A DNA stretch of 10,347 nt from CAYMKL01 sp964390805 (GCA_964390805.1 CAYMKL010000188.1:1-10347), one strand, 5' to 3'. Shown: positions 1 to 6,280, counted from the first letter of the stretch. Numbers and translations are program-made. Notes: generated by a model from the sequence alone, not told the origin.

Positions 1-64
1 GCTGAAAAAGTGTCCGTTGACTACCAGCCCTTTCAGGGACGTTTGGAAATCTCAGTGACTCTAC

Positions 65-316
65 TTTCCGCTAAGTTGGGTTTTTGAGCCATTTTGGGCC
101 GTTTTACGCTGGGCAGCCTACTATCTATAGTAGCTCAATGGTGGCAAAGCCGCTACATGTAGTGGGCAAACAAGTTAGCGGAAACTAGAGTTTCCGCTAA
201 GTTGGGTTTTTGAGCCATTTTGGGCCGTTTTACGCTGGGCAGCCTACTATCTATAGTAGCTCAATGGTGGCAAAGCCGCTACATGTAGTGGGCAAACAAG
301 TTAGCGGAAACTAGAG
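65..316. repeat. Perfect tandem duplication of a 126-bp unit with inverted ends (MITE-like)
   Basis: Two identical 126-bp copies lie head to tail at 65-190 and 191-316. Each starts TTTCCGCTAA and ends TTAGCGGAAA followed by CTAGAG. The outer limits extend the inverted repeat to 18 bp with one mismatch: GACTCTACTTTCCGCTAA at 57-74 against TTAGCGGAAACTAGAGTC at 301-318. Each unit also contains a CTACTA/TAGTAG stem and the palindrome CTACATGTAG. I see no coding capacity. The architecture suggests a non-autonomous palindromic element, but no clear target-site duplication is visible. The right end runs directly into a response-regulator remnant. Confidence 0.9.
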
Positions 317-396
317 TCGAGAAGGACACCCGACACCCACAGTACATCAAGACGGTGAAAGGAACAGGGTATCGATTTGAGGTAGCGGAGCGGTGA
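316..396 (+). pseudogene. 3' remnant of an OmpR/PhoB-family response regulator
   Basis: The frame from 316 reads V-E then KDTRHPQYIKTVKGTGYRF then EVAER and a TGA stop. This is the end of a winged-helix DNA-binding domain of OmpR/PhoB-type response regulators, in which the wing hairpin carries the consensus 'Y(I/L)xTVxGxGYRF'. Nothing resembling the receiver domain or the recognition helix is found upstream. In-frame codons run back only into the 126-bp repeat, where a TAG lies at 286-288. A full regulator is about 230 aa and only about 27 residues remain, so this is a truncated gene and not a functional one. The upstream part seems lost rather than simply interrupted, because 1-56 does not encode it. 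Confidence 0.75.
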
Positions 397-444
397 AGTG
401 TACAGTTCTGGGAGAGTGATTACACGAGAGACAACAGAACATGG

Positions 445-531
445 ATGCTGATATCCGGGGCGATCAGATTTCGCCTGGTTTGGCACATAAGAAAGCCACC
501 TGCGCGGTTGACGCAGGTGGCTTTTCGTTAG
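445..531 (+). pseudogene. Possible N-terminal remnant of a sensor histidine kinase
   Basis: An ATG 48 bp after the response-regulator stop opens the peptide MLISGAIRFRLVWHI. This resembles the start of many membrane histidine kinases ('S-I-R-F-R-L-t-l-W-y' just before the first membrane helix). The gene position right after a response regulator is the usual one for its kinase. After HI the frame enters the terminator hairpin at 492-525 and stops at 529-531, so no membrane segment follows. The match is short and rests on context. It could also be chance reading of intergenic DNA. Confidence 0.3.
492..525 (+). terminator. Rho-independent terminator hairpin, copy 1 of a repeated module
   Basis: The 13-bp arms AAAGCCACCTGCG (492-504) and CGCAGGTGGCTTT (512-524) enclose the loop CGGTTGA, and the T run continues to 525. 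The stem is perfect. It would end transcription coming from the degraded two-component region. The same loop and stem recur at 904-933. Confidence 0.75.
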
Positions 532-568
532 CCGGTTTGTCTTCCCATGTGCCCTTACACCAGCGCAA

Positions 569-600
569 GAACGCCCCAAGTCTCACAGGTGGGGGCGTTC
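569..600. terminator. Perfect 9-bp GC-rich hairpin, probable terminator
   Basis: GAACGCCCC (569-577) pairs with GGGGCGTTC (592-600) across a 14-nt loop. It sits downstream of the minus-strand ORF at 650-907 and could terminate it, although the T tract on either side is short (CGTTT on plus, TTG on minus). Confidence 0.4.
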
Positions 601-649
601 CGTTTACCCGTCGCCTGTACTTGCGCGGCCCGGCAAAACGAGGTGCAAT

Positions 650-907
650 CTACAGTATCAACCGGGCAGTAAGGACAAATGGCCTTTGCATATTGTGCTC
701 ACCAATATACATATTGGTTCTCCCAAGAGATAAGCTATCATCACCAAGTACACACCGCAGATGTGCTACCTTCTCGCCATCTTTAATTGCCAATGTTGCT
801 CTCACGTCTAGCATTTCGATCGCCCGCTGTCGCGTTTCAAAGACCTCATCAGCGTGCTCCAATTCTATGGCCACAAGCGAGGCAAAGTTTTCTGGACTTT
901 CTACCAC
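650..907 (-). CDS. Hypothetical 85-aa protein, family not recognised
   Basis: This open frame begins at a GTG (905-907) and ends at TAG. The predicted product is acidic and mixed in composition (VESPENFASLVAIELEHADEV…), without obvious membrane segments, signal peptide or low complexity, so it reads more like a real soluble protein than a shadow. No Shine-Dalgarno is visible before the GTG, and the frame stays open upstream through the hairpin at 904-933 to a TGA near 942. The start is therefore doubtful and the ORF may be a fragment of a longer gene. A GC-rich hairpin (569-600) follows its stop. I cannot name a family or function. Its codons are more AT-rich than those of the nearby PBP gene. 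Confidence 0.35.
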   Translation of the reverse strand: MVESPENFASLVAIELEHADEVFETRQRAIEMLDVRATLAIKDGEKVAHLRCVLGDDSLSLGRTNMYIGEHNMQRPFVLTARLIL

Positions 908-933
908 CTGTGCGGTTGACGGAGGTGGCTTTT
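904..933 (+). repeat. Second copy of the CGGTTGAC hairpin module
   Basis: CCACCTGTGCGGTTGACGGA (904-923), followed by GGTGGCTTTT, matches the terminator at 496-525 over about 30 bases with only two changes (GTG for GCG, GGAG for GCAG). The stem is reduced to CCACCT/AGGTGG. The shared loop shows a common origin for the two copies, about 410 bp apart. From here to 1046 I see no gene or other element. Confidence 0.65.
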
Positions 934-1046
934 GTACTATGTCTTGTCAGGCCGTCTAAGTTGGCTTAGTCACGCCCTTGGCAGACCAAGCGCTGAGAGG
1001 CTTTGCGTTATCACCCGTTCCGGTTCCATCATCACTCCTTTGCGAT

Positions 1047-1075
1047 TTGCACAACTGCGACAATCACGGTATAAT
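1047..1075 (+). promoter_or_regulatory. Sigma70-type promoter upstream of tRNA-Arg
   Basis: TTGCAC (1047-1052), a 17-bp spacer and a perfect TATAAT (1070-1075) predict transcription from about 1082 toward tRNA-Arg at 1173. A nearer, weaker alternative is TAAACT at 1157-1162, but its best -35 (TTGCAC at 1130-1135) is 21 bp away. Confidence 0.6.
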
Positions 1076-1172
1076 AATCCAGCCGTAGAGTTCACCCCAG
1101 CACAATGCGTTCGGAAAAGATAATGGGTTTTGCACTGTGTCTATTGCCTCTTGTGGTAAACTATCTACAAAT

Positions 1173-1244
1173 GCCCCCGTAGCTCAGCGGATAGAGCAGC
1201 GGCCTCCGAAGCCGTGTGCGGGCGTTCGAGTCGCCCCGGGGGTA
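1173..1244 (+). tRNA. tRNA-Arg (anticodon CCG)
   Basis: The cloverleaf can be drawn completely. Acceptor GCCCCCG (1173-1179) pairs with CGGGGGT (1237-1243), with a G·U first pair and discriminator A1244. D stem GCTC/GAGC flanks loop AGCGGATA. Anticodon stem GCGGC/GCCGT encloses loop CTCCGAA, giving anticodon CCG (1206-1208), which reads CGG. T stem GGGCG/CGCCC has loop TTCGAGT. The variable loop is 4 nt. CCA is not encoded, unlike the two serine tRNAs further on. A strong terminator begins four bases after the discriminator. Confidence 0.95.
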
Positions 1245-1247
1245 CTG

Positions 1248-1283
1248 AAACCACCCGACGTACAGTCGGGTGGTTTTATTTTA
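1248..1283 (+). terminator. Rho-independent terminator of tRNA-Arg, overlapping the PBP stop codon
   Basis: A perfect 12-bp stem, AAACCACCCGAC (1248-1259) with GTCGGGTGGTTT (1265-1276), has a 5-nt loop and is followed by TATTTTA. The right arm overlaps the stop codon of the convergent PBP gene (1276-1278, minus strand). It probably works mainly for the tRNA, since the tract on the minus strand is only TTT. Confidence 0.85.
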
Positions 1284-3771
1284 CTGTTATGTGCACAGGC
1301 CGACTCTCCAGCCTGTTGCCCGCTGGGTCATAGCCAACGGCGGTGATAATATGCTCGCCAGGCTCCAGCGGCCATAAGGCTCGGTAAGGCGGAGCAGCGA
1401 AACTGGCCAGCGACTCCTCATCCACGTACAGGGTCAAACTAGCCGCAATGATCCCGTCGCTTGCCCGCGCCGCAACCTCTATCCTCTGATCGTCCTGGGG
1501 CAAGGCCGGATCCAAACGATAAACGCTGCCCTCGTGGGGACCAGCGATGATAAGTTGGTTTCGGGTTTCTACCCCTTCGGCTAAGCTCAGGGCAGGCTTC
1601 CCACTTCCAACTTCCAATATCCAATATCCAATATCCAGTCCCTGTTCTCTTCCCCACTCAACGGCTTCAGCCGGCAGCACTACATAGACGCGCTCCACTA
1701 TTCTCCCCGGTGGAGTGTCGGGGGCAACCAGTTGCCCGGTGGCGGCATCAAGCTCAAAGAGATGATGCATCTTGCAGGTCTCTTTCGGCTCGCTGCCGGC
1801 GATGAACAACTCGGTTCGACGATGGGGACAGTAGGGGTTGGGGAGTTGGCCTGAGAGGGTGCAAACCTCCACGCGGGTCAAACCTTCCGGCTCAACGAAT
1901 TCCTCCACCGGTCGGGCCTCCAGCACCTCCTCCATGAAGTCGTGCCAGACGGGGGCCGCCCCAGTGACGCCCGAAACGTCGCGCATGGGGGAATTGTCGG
2001 CATTGCCGGCCCAGACGCCAACCACGAGATGCGGGGTGTAGCCTATGGTCCAGTTGTCCCGCCAATCGGTGGTGGTGCCTGTTTTCACCGCTGCTGGCCG
2101 GCTCAACTTGAGCACGCTCCCTTCGCCAAAGGCCGGCATGCGAGCCAGGTCGTCGCTGAGGATGTTGGTGATGAGGTAAGCGATCCGTTCATCGAGAACT
2201 CGCTCGCCCTGTCTCGGCTTTCCCTCATACAGGATGCTGCCCTGGCTGTCCCCAACGCGCAGGATGGCCACCGGCTCCACCTTGCGCCCGCCGCTGGCGA
2301 AGGCGGCGTAAGCAGCGGTCAGTTCAAGCAGGCGTACCTCGCCTCCTCCCAGGGTAAGGGCCAGGCCAAAACGCTCGCTATCATCGAACGTGGTGATGCC
2401 CAGGCTGCGGGCCAGAGCGCTCATTTTGTCCAAACCTACGTAGTAGAGGACTTTGACCGCCGGCAGGTTGTAAGACGAAGCCAGGGCCTGGCGGGCCAGG
2501 ACGGGGCCATGGAAGGTCAGGTCGTAATTGAGCGGCACGTAGGGCTCTCCTTCCCTGGTCGTAAAGGCCGTGTGCACGTCCAGGATCATGGTGGCCGGTG
2601 TGTAGCCTTGAGCAAAGGCGGCGGCGTAGGTGATGGGCTTGATGGAGGATCCGGGTTGGCGCGGAGCCAAGCTGCAATTCACCGCCCCGTCAATCTCAGG
2701 GTCAAAATAGTCGGGGCTGCCCAGCATGGCCAGCACCTCACCTGTGTCGGGATCCAGGGCCACCAGAGCGACGTTATGCACGTTGGGATCGGGCAAATCG
2801 CGCCGCTGCCGGTCGGCCAGGATTGCCAGGCGACGGCGGGCGATGGACTGAGCTAGCTCTTGCATATCCAGGTCCAGGGTGGTGTGAACCTCCAGTCCTC
2901 CACGGTAGAGTTCCTCCAGCCCGAATCGCTTTTCCAAGAGCCCCCACACGTACATCACGAAGTGGGGCGCACGGATGGGGAAGGGCACGGCGGCGAAATG
3001 GAGTTGCTCTTCTTTGGCCAGCCTGGCCTCCTCTTCGCCTATGTAGCCGTTTTTAGCCATCAGCTCCAGCACCACCGCCTGGCGCTGCCTGGCTGCCTGG
3101 GGATTCTCCAGGGGATTGTAGATGACGGGGGATTGCGGCAGGCCGGCCAAAAGGGTGCACTCAGCCAGGTCCAACTCGTCCACCGACTTGCCGAAGTAGG
3201 CCTGGGCAGCGGCCTCCACTCCATAGGCCAGATTGCCGTAGTAGGACTCGTTCAGATAGAGGGCCAGAATCTCGTCCTTGCTGTAAGTTCGGGCCAAGCG
3301 CCAGGCCAAGATGGATTCACGCAGCTTGCGGGTCAAGGTGCGCTCAAAACGCTCCTCCGGGGATAGCAGTAGATTGCGAGCCAACTGCTGGGTAATGGTG
3401 CTGCCGCCGGAGAGCACCTCGCCGCCGCGCAGGTTGATGATCAGGGCGCGCAGGATGGCGCGAAAGTCCACCCCAGGATTGGCATAGAAGTCGGCGTCCT
3501 CGGTGGCAATGGTAGCCTGCTGGAGATGAAGGGGGATTTCTTCGAGGGGCAGGGGGGTATGCTTGCCGACATAGGGATCAATGATCTCATAAAGGAGGCG
3601 ACCATGACGGTCGTAGATCTTGGTGGTAGGTGCGATGGCTTTACCGTACAAATCATGGAAAGAGGGGAGGTCCACAATGAGCCAGGCGTACAGTGTACTA
3701 CCTACCACGAGCAGGATTATTATCGAGATCAATAGCAGAAAACGCCAGTTATGAAACGGTCTGGCAGTCAT
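1276..3771 (-). CDS. Class A penicillin-binding protein (GT51 transglycosylase plus transpeptidase, PBP1C-like tail)
   Basis: This bifunctional peptidoglycan synthase (831 aa) polymerises lipid II glycan chains and cross-links peptides outside the membrane. One N-terminal membrane helix lies at about residues 11-33. The GT51 domain (about 50-230) has catalytic Glu in ATEDADFY (E91), GGSTITQQLARN and the LAGLPQSP motif. The transpeptidase has SSIK (S375, K378), SYN (433-435) and KTGT (563-566). A BiPBP_C-like domain (about 740-831), typical of PBP1C, ends the protein. I chose the ATG at 3769-3771 because AAAGGGG lies 9 nt upstream; an ATG at 3775-3777 is too close to it. Extension to 3903 only translates antisense of tRNA-Ser. 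Residues 713-734 derive from inserted repeat DNA (see 1578-1642). All catalytic motifs are intact, so it should be active. Confidence 0.93.
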   Translation of the reverse strand: MTARPFHNWRFLLLISIIILLVVGSTLYAWLIVDLPSFHDLYGKAIAPTTKIYDRHGRLLYEIIDPYVGKHTPLPLEEIPLHLQQATIATEDADFYANPGVDFRAILRALIINLRGGEVLSGGSTITQQLARNLLLSPEERFERTLTRKLRESILAWRLARTYSKDEILALYLNESYYGNLAYGVEAAAQAYFGKSVDELDLAECTLLAGLPQSPVIYNPLENPQAARQRQAVVLELMAKNGYIGEEEARLAKEEQLHFAAVPFPIRAPHFVMYVWGLLEKRFGLEELYRGGLEVHTTLDLDMQELAQSIARRRLAILADRQRRDLPDPNVHNVALVALDPDTGEVLAMLGSPDYFDPEIDGAVNCSLAPRQPGSSIKPITYAAAFAQGYTPATMILDVHTAFTTREGEPYVPLNYDLTFHGPVLARQALASSYNLPAVKVLYYVGLDKMSALARSLGITTFDDSERFGLALTLGGGEVRLLELTAAYAAFASGGRKVEPVAILRVGDSQGSILYEGKPRQGERVLDERIAYLITNILSDDLARMPAFGEGSVLKLSRPAAVKTGTTTDWRDNWTIGYTPHLVVGVWAGNADNSPMRDVSGVTGAAPVWHDFMEEVLEARPVEEFVEPEGLTRVEVCTLSGQLPNPYCPHRRTELFIAGSEPKETCKMHHLFELDAATGQLVAPDTPPGRIVERVYVVLPAEAVEWGREQGLDIGYWILEVGSGKPALSLAEGVETRNQLIIAGPHEGSVYRLDPALPQDDQRIEVAARASDGIIAASLTLYVDEESLASFAAPPYRALWPLEPGEHIITAVGYDPAGNRLESRPVHITVK
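1578..1642. repeat. In-frame interspersed repeat inside the PBP gene, with CCAATAT heptamer repeats
   Basis: On the plus strand, a CTTCGGCTAAGCTCAGGGCA segment is followed by CTTCCAACTTCC and three CCAATAT units. Read in the PBP frame it gives LDIGYWILEVGSGKPALSLA, which has no place in the PBP family and lies in the linker between the transpeptidase and the C-terminal domain. Segments of this type (YWILD/EIG and PALSLAEG) recur in unrelated proteins of Chloroflexota genomes, as I recall them, and behave like small mobile or expanding repeats. The frame is kept. Confidence 0.7.
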
Positions 3772-3777
3772 GATCAT

Positions 3778-3806
3778 TTGCCCCTTTGAGAGACCTGTAG
3801 TATAAT
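3778..3806 (+). promoter_or_regulatory. Promoter of tRNA-Ser(CGA), overlapping the divergent PBP start region
   Basis: TTGCCC (3778-3783), a 17-bp spacer and a perfect TATAAT (3801-3806) end 6 bp before the tRNA. The -35 box and the start of the spacer cover the Shine-Dalgarno of the PBP gene on the other strand, so the two transcription units share this short interval. Confidence 0.75.
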
Positions 3807-3812
3807 TGTGGT

Positions 3813-3902
3813 GGAGGGATCGCATAGTCTGGCCTAGTGCGCGGCTCTCGAAAAGCCGTGTGCAGCAATGCACCGTGGGTTCAAATCCCACTCCCTCCGC
3901 CA
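3813..3902 (+). tRNA. tRNA-Ser (anticodon CGA)
   Basis: Acceptor GGAGGGA (3813-3819) pairs with TCCCTCC (3892-3898), discriminator G, and CCA is encoded (3900-3902). Anticodon stem CGGCT/AGCCG encloses loop CTCGAAA, giving anticodon CGA (3849-3851), which reads UCG. The long class II variable arm GTGC…GCAC and T arm GTGGG/CCCAC with TTCAAAT confirm a serine tRNA. A terminator follows after 12 nt. Confidence 0.96.
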
Positions 3903-3914
3903 TTCAGGGTAACG

Positions 3915-3940
3915 AAAGGGGCCTTCGCAGGTCCCTTTTT
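3915..3940 (+). terminator. Rho-independent terminator of tRNA-Ser(CGA)
   Basis: AAAGGGGCC (3915-3923) pairs with GGTCCCTTT (3930-3938), including one G·U, around loop TTCGCA. The T run reaches 3940. It separates the two serine tRNA transcription units. Confidence 0.85.
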
Positions 3941-4025
3941 ATTTGGCCCCTGACTTCTACTAAAACAGTCGGTGGTGACTTTCTCGGTAACATGGATTGT
4001 ACACTTTTTCCCCTCAGAGCGCAAC

Positions 4026-4054
4026 TTGAAAGATTCATCCGATAGTGGTATAAT
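4026..4054 (+). promoter_or_regulatory. Promoter of tRNA-Ser(GGA)
   Basis: TTGAAA (4026-4031), a 17-bp spacer and a perfect TATAAT (4049-4054) place the start of transcription at about 4061, a few bases before the mature tRNA 5' end. Confidence 0.75.
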
Positions 4055-4065
4055 ATGCACGTAAC

Positions 4066-4155
4066 GGAGAGGTAGCATAGTCCGGCCTAATGCGCACGCC
4101 TGGAGAGCGTGTGAGCAGAAATGCTCCGTGGGTTCGAATCCCACCCTCTCCGCCA
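4066..4155 (+). tRNA. tRNA-Ser (anticodon GGA)
   Basis: Acceptor GGAGAGG (4066-4072) pairs with CCTCTCC (4145-4151), discriminator G4152, and CCA is encoded (4153-4155). Anticodon stem CACGC/GCGTG has loop CTGGAGA, giving anticodon GGA (4102-4104), which reads UCC and UCU. The long variable arm (GAGC…GCTC) and T arm GTGGG/CCCAC with TTCGAAT are as expected for class II serine tRNA. The body is clearly related to the CGA tRNA upstream. No hairpin terminator follows before the SRP RNA promoter, so some read-through into the SRP RNA is possible. Confidence 0.96.
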
Positions 4156-4156
4156 T

Positions 4157-4185
4157 TTGACTTTTTACGGTTTATGGGGTACCAT
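4157..4185 (+). promoter_or_regulatory. Promoter of the SRP RNA, abutting the tRNA-Ser CCA end
   Basis: TTGACT (4157-4162), a 17-bp spacer and TACCAT (4180-4185) predict initiation near 4192. This is exactly the first base of the closing helix of the SRP RNA. The -35 box begins two bases after the CCA of tRNA-Ser(GGA). Confidence 0.6.
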
Positions 4186-4191
4186 ATCAAC

Positions 4192-4460
4192 GGTCGTGCT
4201 AGACGGGGAGCTAGCGGTGCCCTGTACCCGCAACCCGCTATAGCGGGGTCGAATTCCCCCTCAAGGGTTAGTGTTTTTCAGGACTGCCGTGGTTAAGCGG
4301 CGTTGAAAGCTGGGTCCTGCGCGGCGGGAGCCTATGAACCCCGTCAGGTCCGGAAGGAAGCAGCGGTAAGTAGCAACTCCTGGGTGCCGCAGGGTAGCCT
4401 GGCTGGAGTTGGCTGGCCCCGGTAAGCTGAGGAGCCCGATTCGACAGGGGGTGCACGACC
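4192..4460 (+). ncRNA. ffs: Large bacterial signal recognition particle RNA (with Alu domain)
   Basis: This is the RNA scaffold of the signal recognition particle, which binds Ffh and targets membrane proteins to FtsY and SecYEG. The Ffh-binding apical hairpin GGTCCGGAAGGAAGC (4347-4361, GGAA tetraloop) is diagnostic, with the flanking asymmetric loop GCAGCGGTAA. The 5' half has the Alu-domain signature GGTGCCCTGTACCCGCAA (from about 4215) and CGCTATAGCGGGG. The ends pair: GGTCGTGC (4192-4199) with GCACGACC (4453-4460), which sets a length of about 269 nt. This is the large type found in Firmicutes, Chloroflexota and similar groups, not the short 4.5S form. It follows a serine tRNA, as scr does in Bacillus. 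Confidence 0.96.
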
Positions 4461-4479
4461 ATTTCTTTGATCAAAAGCA

Positions 4480-4509
4480 GGGGCGGGGGATTGGGGCTCG
4501 CCCCCTTTG
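4480..4509 (+). terminator. Probable terminator hairpin after the SRP RNA
   Basis: GGGGCG (4480-4485) can pair with CGCCCC (4499-4504), or the tighter GGGG-CTCG-CCCC hairpin at 4493-4504 can form. CTTTG follows. The T run is short, so efficiency is uncertain. Confidence 0.45.
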
Positions 4510-4581
4510 TCGTATGGGAGGAGAATCGGCCGAGCAGAGCCCCGACGGCCAAGCTTAGAGTTCCGAGATCGTGGAGGACGC

Positions 4582-6129
4582 TTGTTAGAAGAGAGCATCC
4601 AACCCCAGCCTGAATCTCTTGGATGGAACAACTTCATCAAGAGCATAGCACGCTGGCGACCTCGAAAAGAGCTGCTAGCACTGGCTGTGATGTTGAGCCT
4701 GGCTGGCATCCTCACGGTCGGATATCTCCAGACGCAAACTCAAGTGATCCTCATGCTGGATGGCTACCCTGAGTCCTTCCGCACTCACCAGACCTCGGTG
4801 GAAGCCCTTCTGAAAGAGGCTGCCCTGGAGATCCATCCCATGGACATCGTCTCGCCAGGATTGCAGGCTTCCATCGCGGACGAAGATGTTATTTCCGTCC
4901 GACGGGCCAGGCCAGTTGCTGTCCAGGTTGATGACCGCACCATTGAGACGCAGACCCACAGCCAAACTTTGAGCGATCTGCTGCAAGAGTTGGGTTTAAC
5001 TCTCCAACCTAGTGACAGGAGCACCATAGATGGGCAGGAAGCGACTCTGACAGCCAGTCTGCCTGGGCATAACCCAACCAGCCGGCTTGTCAGCAGCCGC
5101 AGTGGTAATAGGGATTGGAATGGCCAGGATGAAGACGCTCACTTGCATGTCGCGATCCAGCGGGCAGTACCCGTCTATCTCGATAACAGTGGCAGCCTCA
5201 CAACTCTTCACACCACCGAAGCTACTGTGGGCGAGGCTTTGCGCAAAGAGGGTATCCGTCTCTACCTGGGCGACCGCGTTGAGCCCAGCCAGGGTAGCCC
5301 TGTCTCAGCGGGCATGCAGGTTTCCATCCATCGCTCCAAGCCAGCAACCATTCAAGTAGATGGCCGCTTAATTAGAACACGCACCCTGGGAGAGACAGTG
5401 TCCGGGGTTCTGGCTCAAGAGGGGGTGACTCTGCTGGGCAAAGACTATACAGTGCCAGGCGTAGATACTCCCATAATCGGCGATGTGGCCATTCGCGTGG
5501 TGCGAGTGAAGGAGGAAACGATCATTGAGCAGGAGTCTGTCTCCTTTGAGACGACCTGGCGACCCGACCCGAATCTGGAGTTAGACCATCAGCGCCTTGA
5601 TCAGGAGGGCGAGGACGGAATTACCAAGCGGCGCATCTACGTTGTCTACGAGGATGACCAGGAGGCAAAGCGAGCCCTGGAGGCCGAGTGGGTAGACCAT
5701 GAGCCGAGAAACAAGGTCATCGCCTATGGCACCAAAATCGTCCTACGGGAACTAGAGACCCCCGGTGGCAATCTCACATACTGGCGCAAGGTCCGGGCAC
5801 TAGCCACATCGTATACGGCTGCCACTTCAGGCAAGAGCCGCGATCATCCTCTGTATGGCATCACCCGCCTGGGCTTGCAGATGAGGGGGGGCATCGTGGC
5901 CGTTGACCCCCAGGTGATCAACCTGGAGACGAAAATGTACGTGCCCGGCTACGGCATAGGGATGGCTGGCGATACCGGCGGCAAAATCAGAGGTCGGCAC
6001 GTTGATCTTGGTTACGAAGAGAACGAACTCAAGCTGTGGTATGAGTGGGTTGATGTCTATCTCCTGGCCCCACCACCACCGACGAATCAGATCCGTTTGG
6101 TATTGCCCAACTGGCCCAGGGAACGCTGA
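4582..6129 (+). CDS. YabE-like cell-wall protein: four DUF348 repeats, G5 domain, 3D domain
   Basis: This membrane-anchored or secreted 515-aa protein is of the Rpf/Sps-like YabE type, presumed to cleave or remodel peptidoglycan. A basic N-terminus precedes one hydrophobic segment (about 31-48). DUF348 repeats lie at about 54-100, 112-155, 196-248 and 255-300, with an unusual polar insert (161-190) in the middle. A G5 domain follows (about 308-385), then the 3D domain (about 405-490) with the name-giving aspartates in VAVDP (D442), GDTGG (D464) and RHVDLGY (D475). I chose the TTG at 4582 because GGAGG (4573-4577) precedes it. The TTG at 4507 has no ribosome site and lies in the SRP terminator. 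The proline-rich end (APPPP) is short. In Bacillus, yabE lies just before rnmV and ksgA; here rsmA follows directly after a terminator. Confidence 0.88.
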   Translation: MLEESIQPQPESLGWNNFIKSIARWRPRKELLALAVMLSLAGILTVGYLQTQTQVILMLDGYPESFRTHQTSVEALLKEAALEIHPMDIVSPGLQASIADEDVISVRRARPVAVQVDDRTIETQTHSQTLSDLLQELGLTLQPSDRSTIDGQEATLTASLPGHNPTSRLVSSRSGNRDWNGQDEDAHLHVAIQRAVPVYLDNSGSLTTLHTTEATVGEALRKEGIRLYLGDRVEPSQGSPVSAGMQVSIHRSKPATIQVDGRLIRTRTLGETVSGVLAQEGVTLLGKDYTVPGVDTPIIGDVAIRVVRVKEETIIEQESVSFETTWRPDPNLELDHQRLDQEGEDGITKRRIYVVYEDDQEAKRALEAEWVDHEPRNKVIAYGTKIVLRELETPGGNLTYWRKVRALATSYTAATSGKSRDHPLYGITRLGLQMRGGIVAVDPQVINLETKMYVPGYGIGMAGDTGGKIRGRHVDLGYEENELKLWYEWVDVYLLAPPPPTNQIRLVLPNWPRER

Positions 6130-6168
6130 TGAAGCCAGGGAACTGACAAGCCAACGAGGTTGGCCGCA

Positions 6169-6206
6169 AGGGGACAGCCCGACGCCAGGCTGTCCCCTGT
6201 TTTGTT
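6169..6206 (+). terminator. Rho-independent terminator between the YabE-like gene and rsmA
   Basis: A perfect 11-bp stem, AGGGGACAGCC (6169-6179) with GGCTGTCCCCT (6188-6198), has an 8-nt loop and is followed by GTTTTGTT. It makes rsmA a separate transcription unit, although I could not identify a convincing promoter between 6207 and 6280. Confidence 0.85.
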
Positions 6207-6280
6207 CTGATTCATAAGCGGAGCGACCGTGCCTGGCACCTGAACGCTCACTTTTGTTTGACCGCCGAGGTAGCAAGGTG

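Noticed and set aside
65..316. Possible CRISPR array
   Set aside because: There are only two units, each 126 bp with no distinct spacer between them and with inverted ends, which does not fit CRISPR repeats.
441..959. 172-aa plus-strand frame across the left accessory region
   Set aside because: It passes straight through two terminator-like hairpins and a GC-rich palindrome, and the protein resembles no family.
1942..2856. 304-aa plus-strand frame
   Set aside because: It lies opposite the PBP transpeptidase region, has the composition of a GC-rich shadow frame and lacks a ribosome site, while the opposite strand has all catalytic motifs.
3778..3903. N-terminal extension of the PBP frame beginning MAEGVGFEPTV
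   Set aside because: It is the antisense translation of tRNA-Ser(CGA). The phrase VGFEPT is a well-known artefact of reading tRNA genes backward. The ribosome site and membrane helix support the start at 3771.
3881..4156. Minus-strand frame MAERVGFEPTEHF…
   Set aside because: It is the same artefact, antisense to tRNA-Ser(GGA), and has no independent coding signs.
4461..4581. Possible c-di-AMP (ydaO-type) riboswitch, often placed before cell-wall hydrolase genes
   Set aside because: I looked for the conserved blocks of that motif and did not find them. Only a GC-rich hairpin and a ribosome site are visible.
4268..4715. Minus-strand frames across the SRP RNA
   Set aside because: They overlap a conserved structural RNA and the start of the YabE-like gene and look like nothing known.
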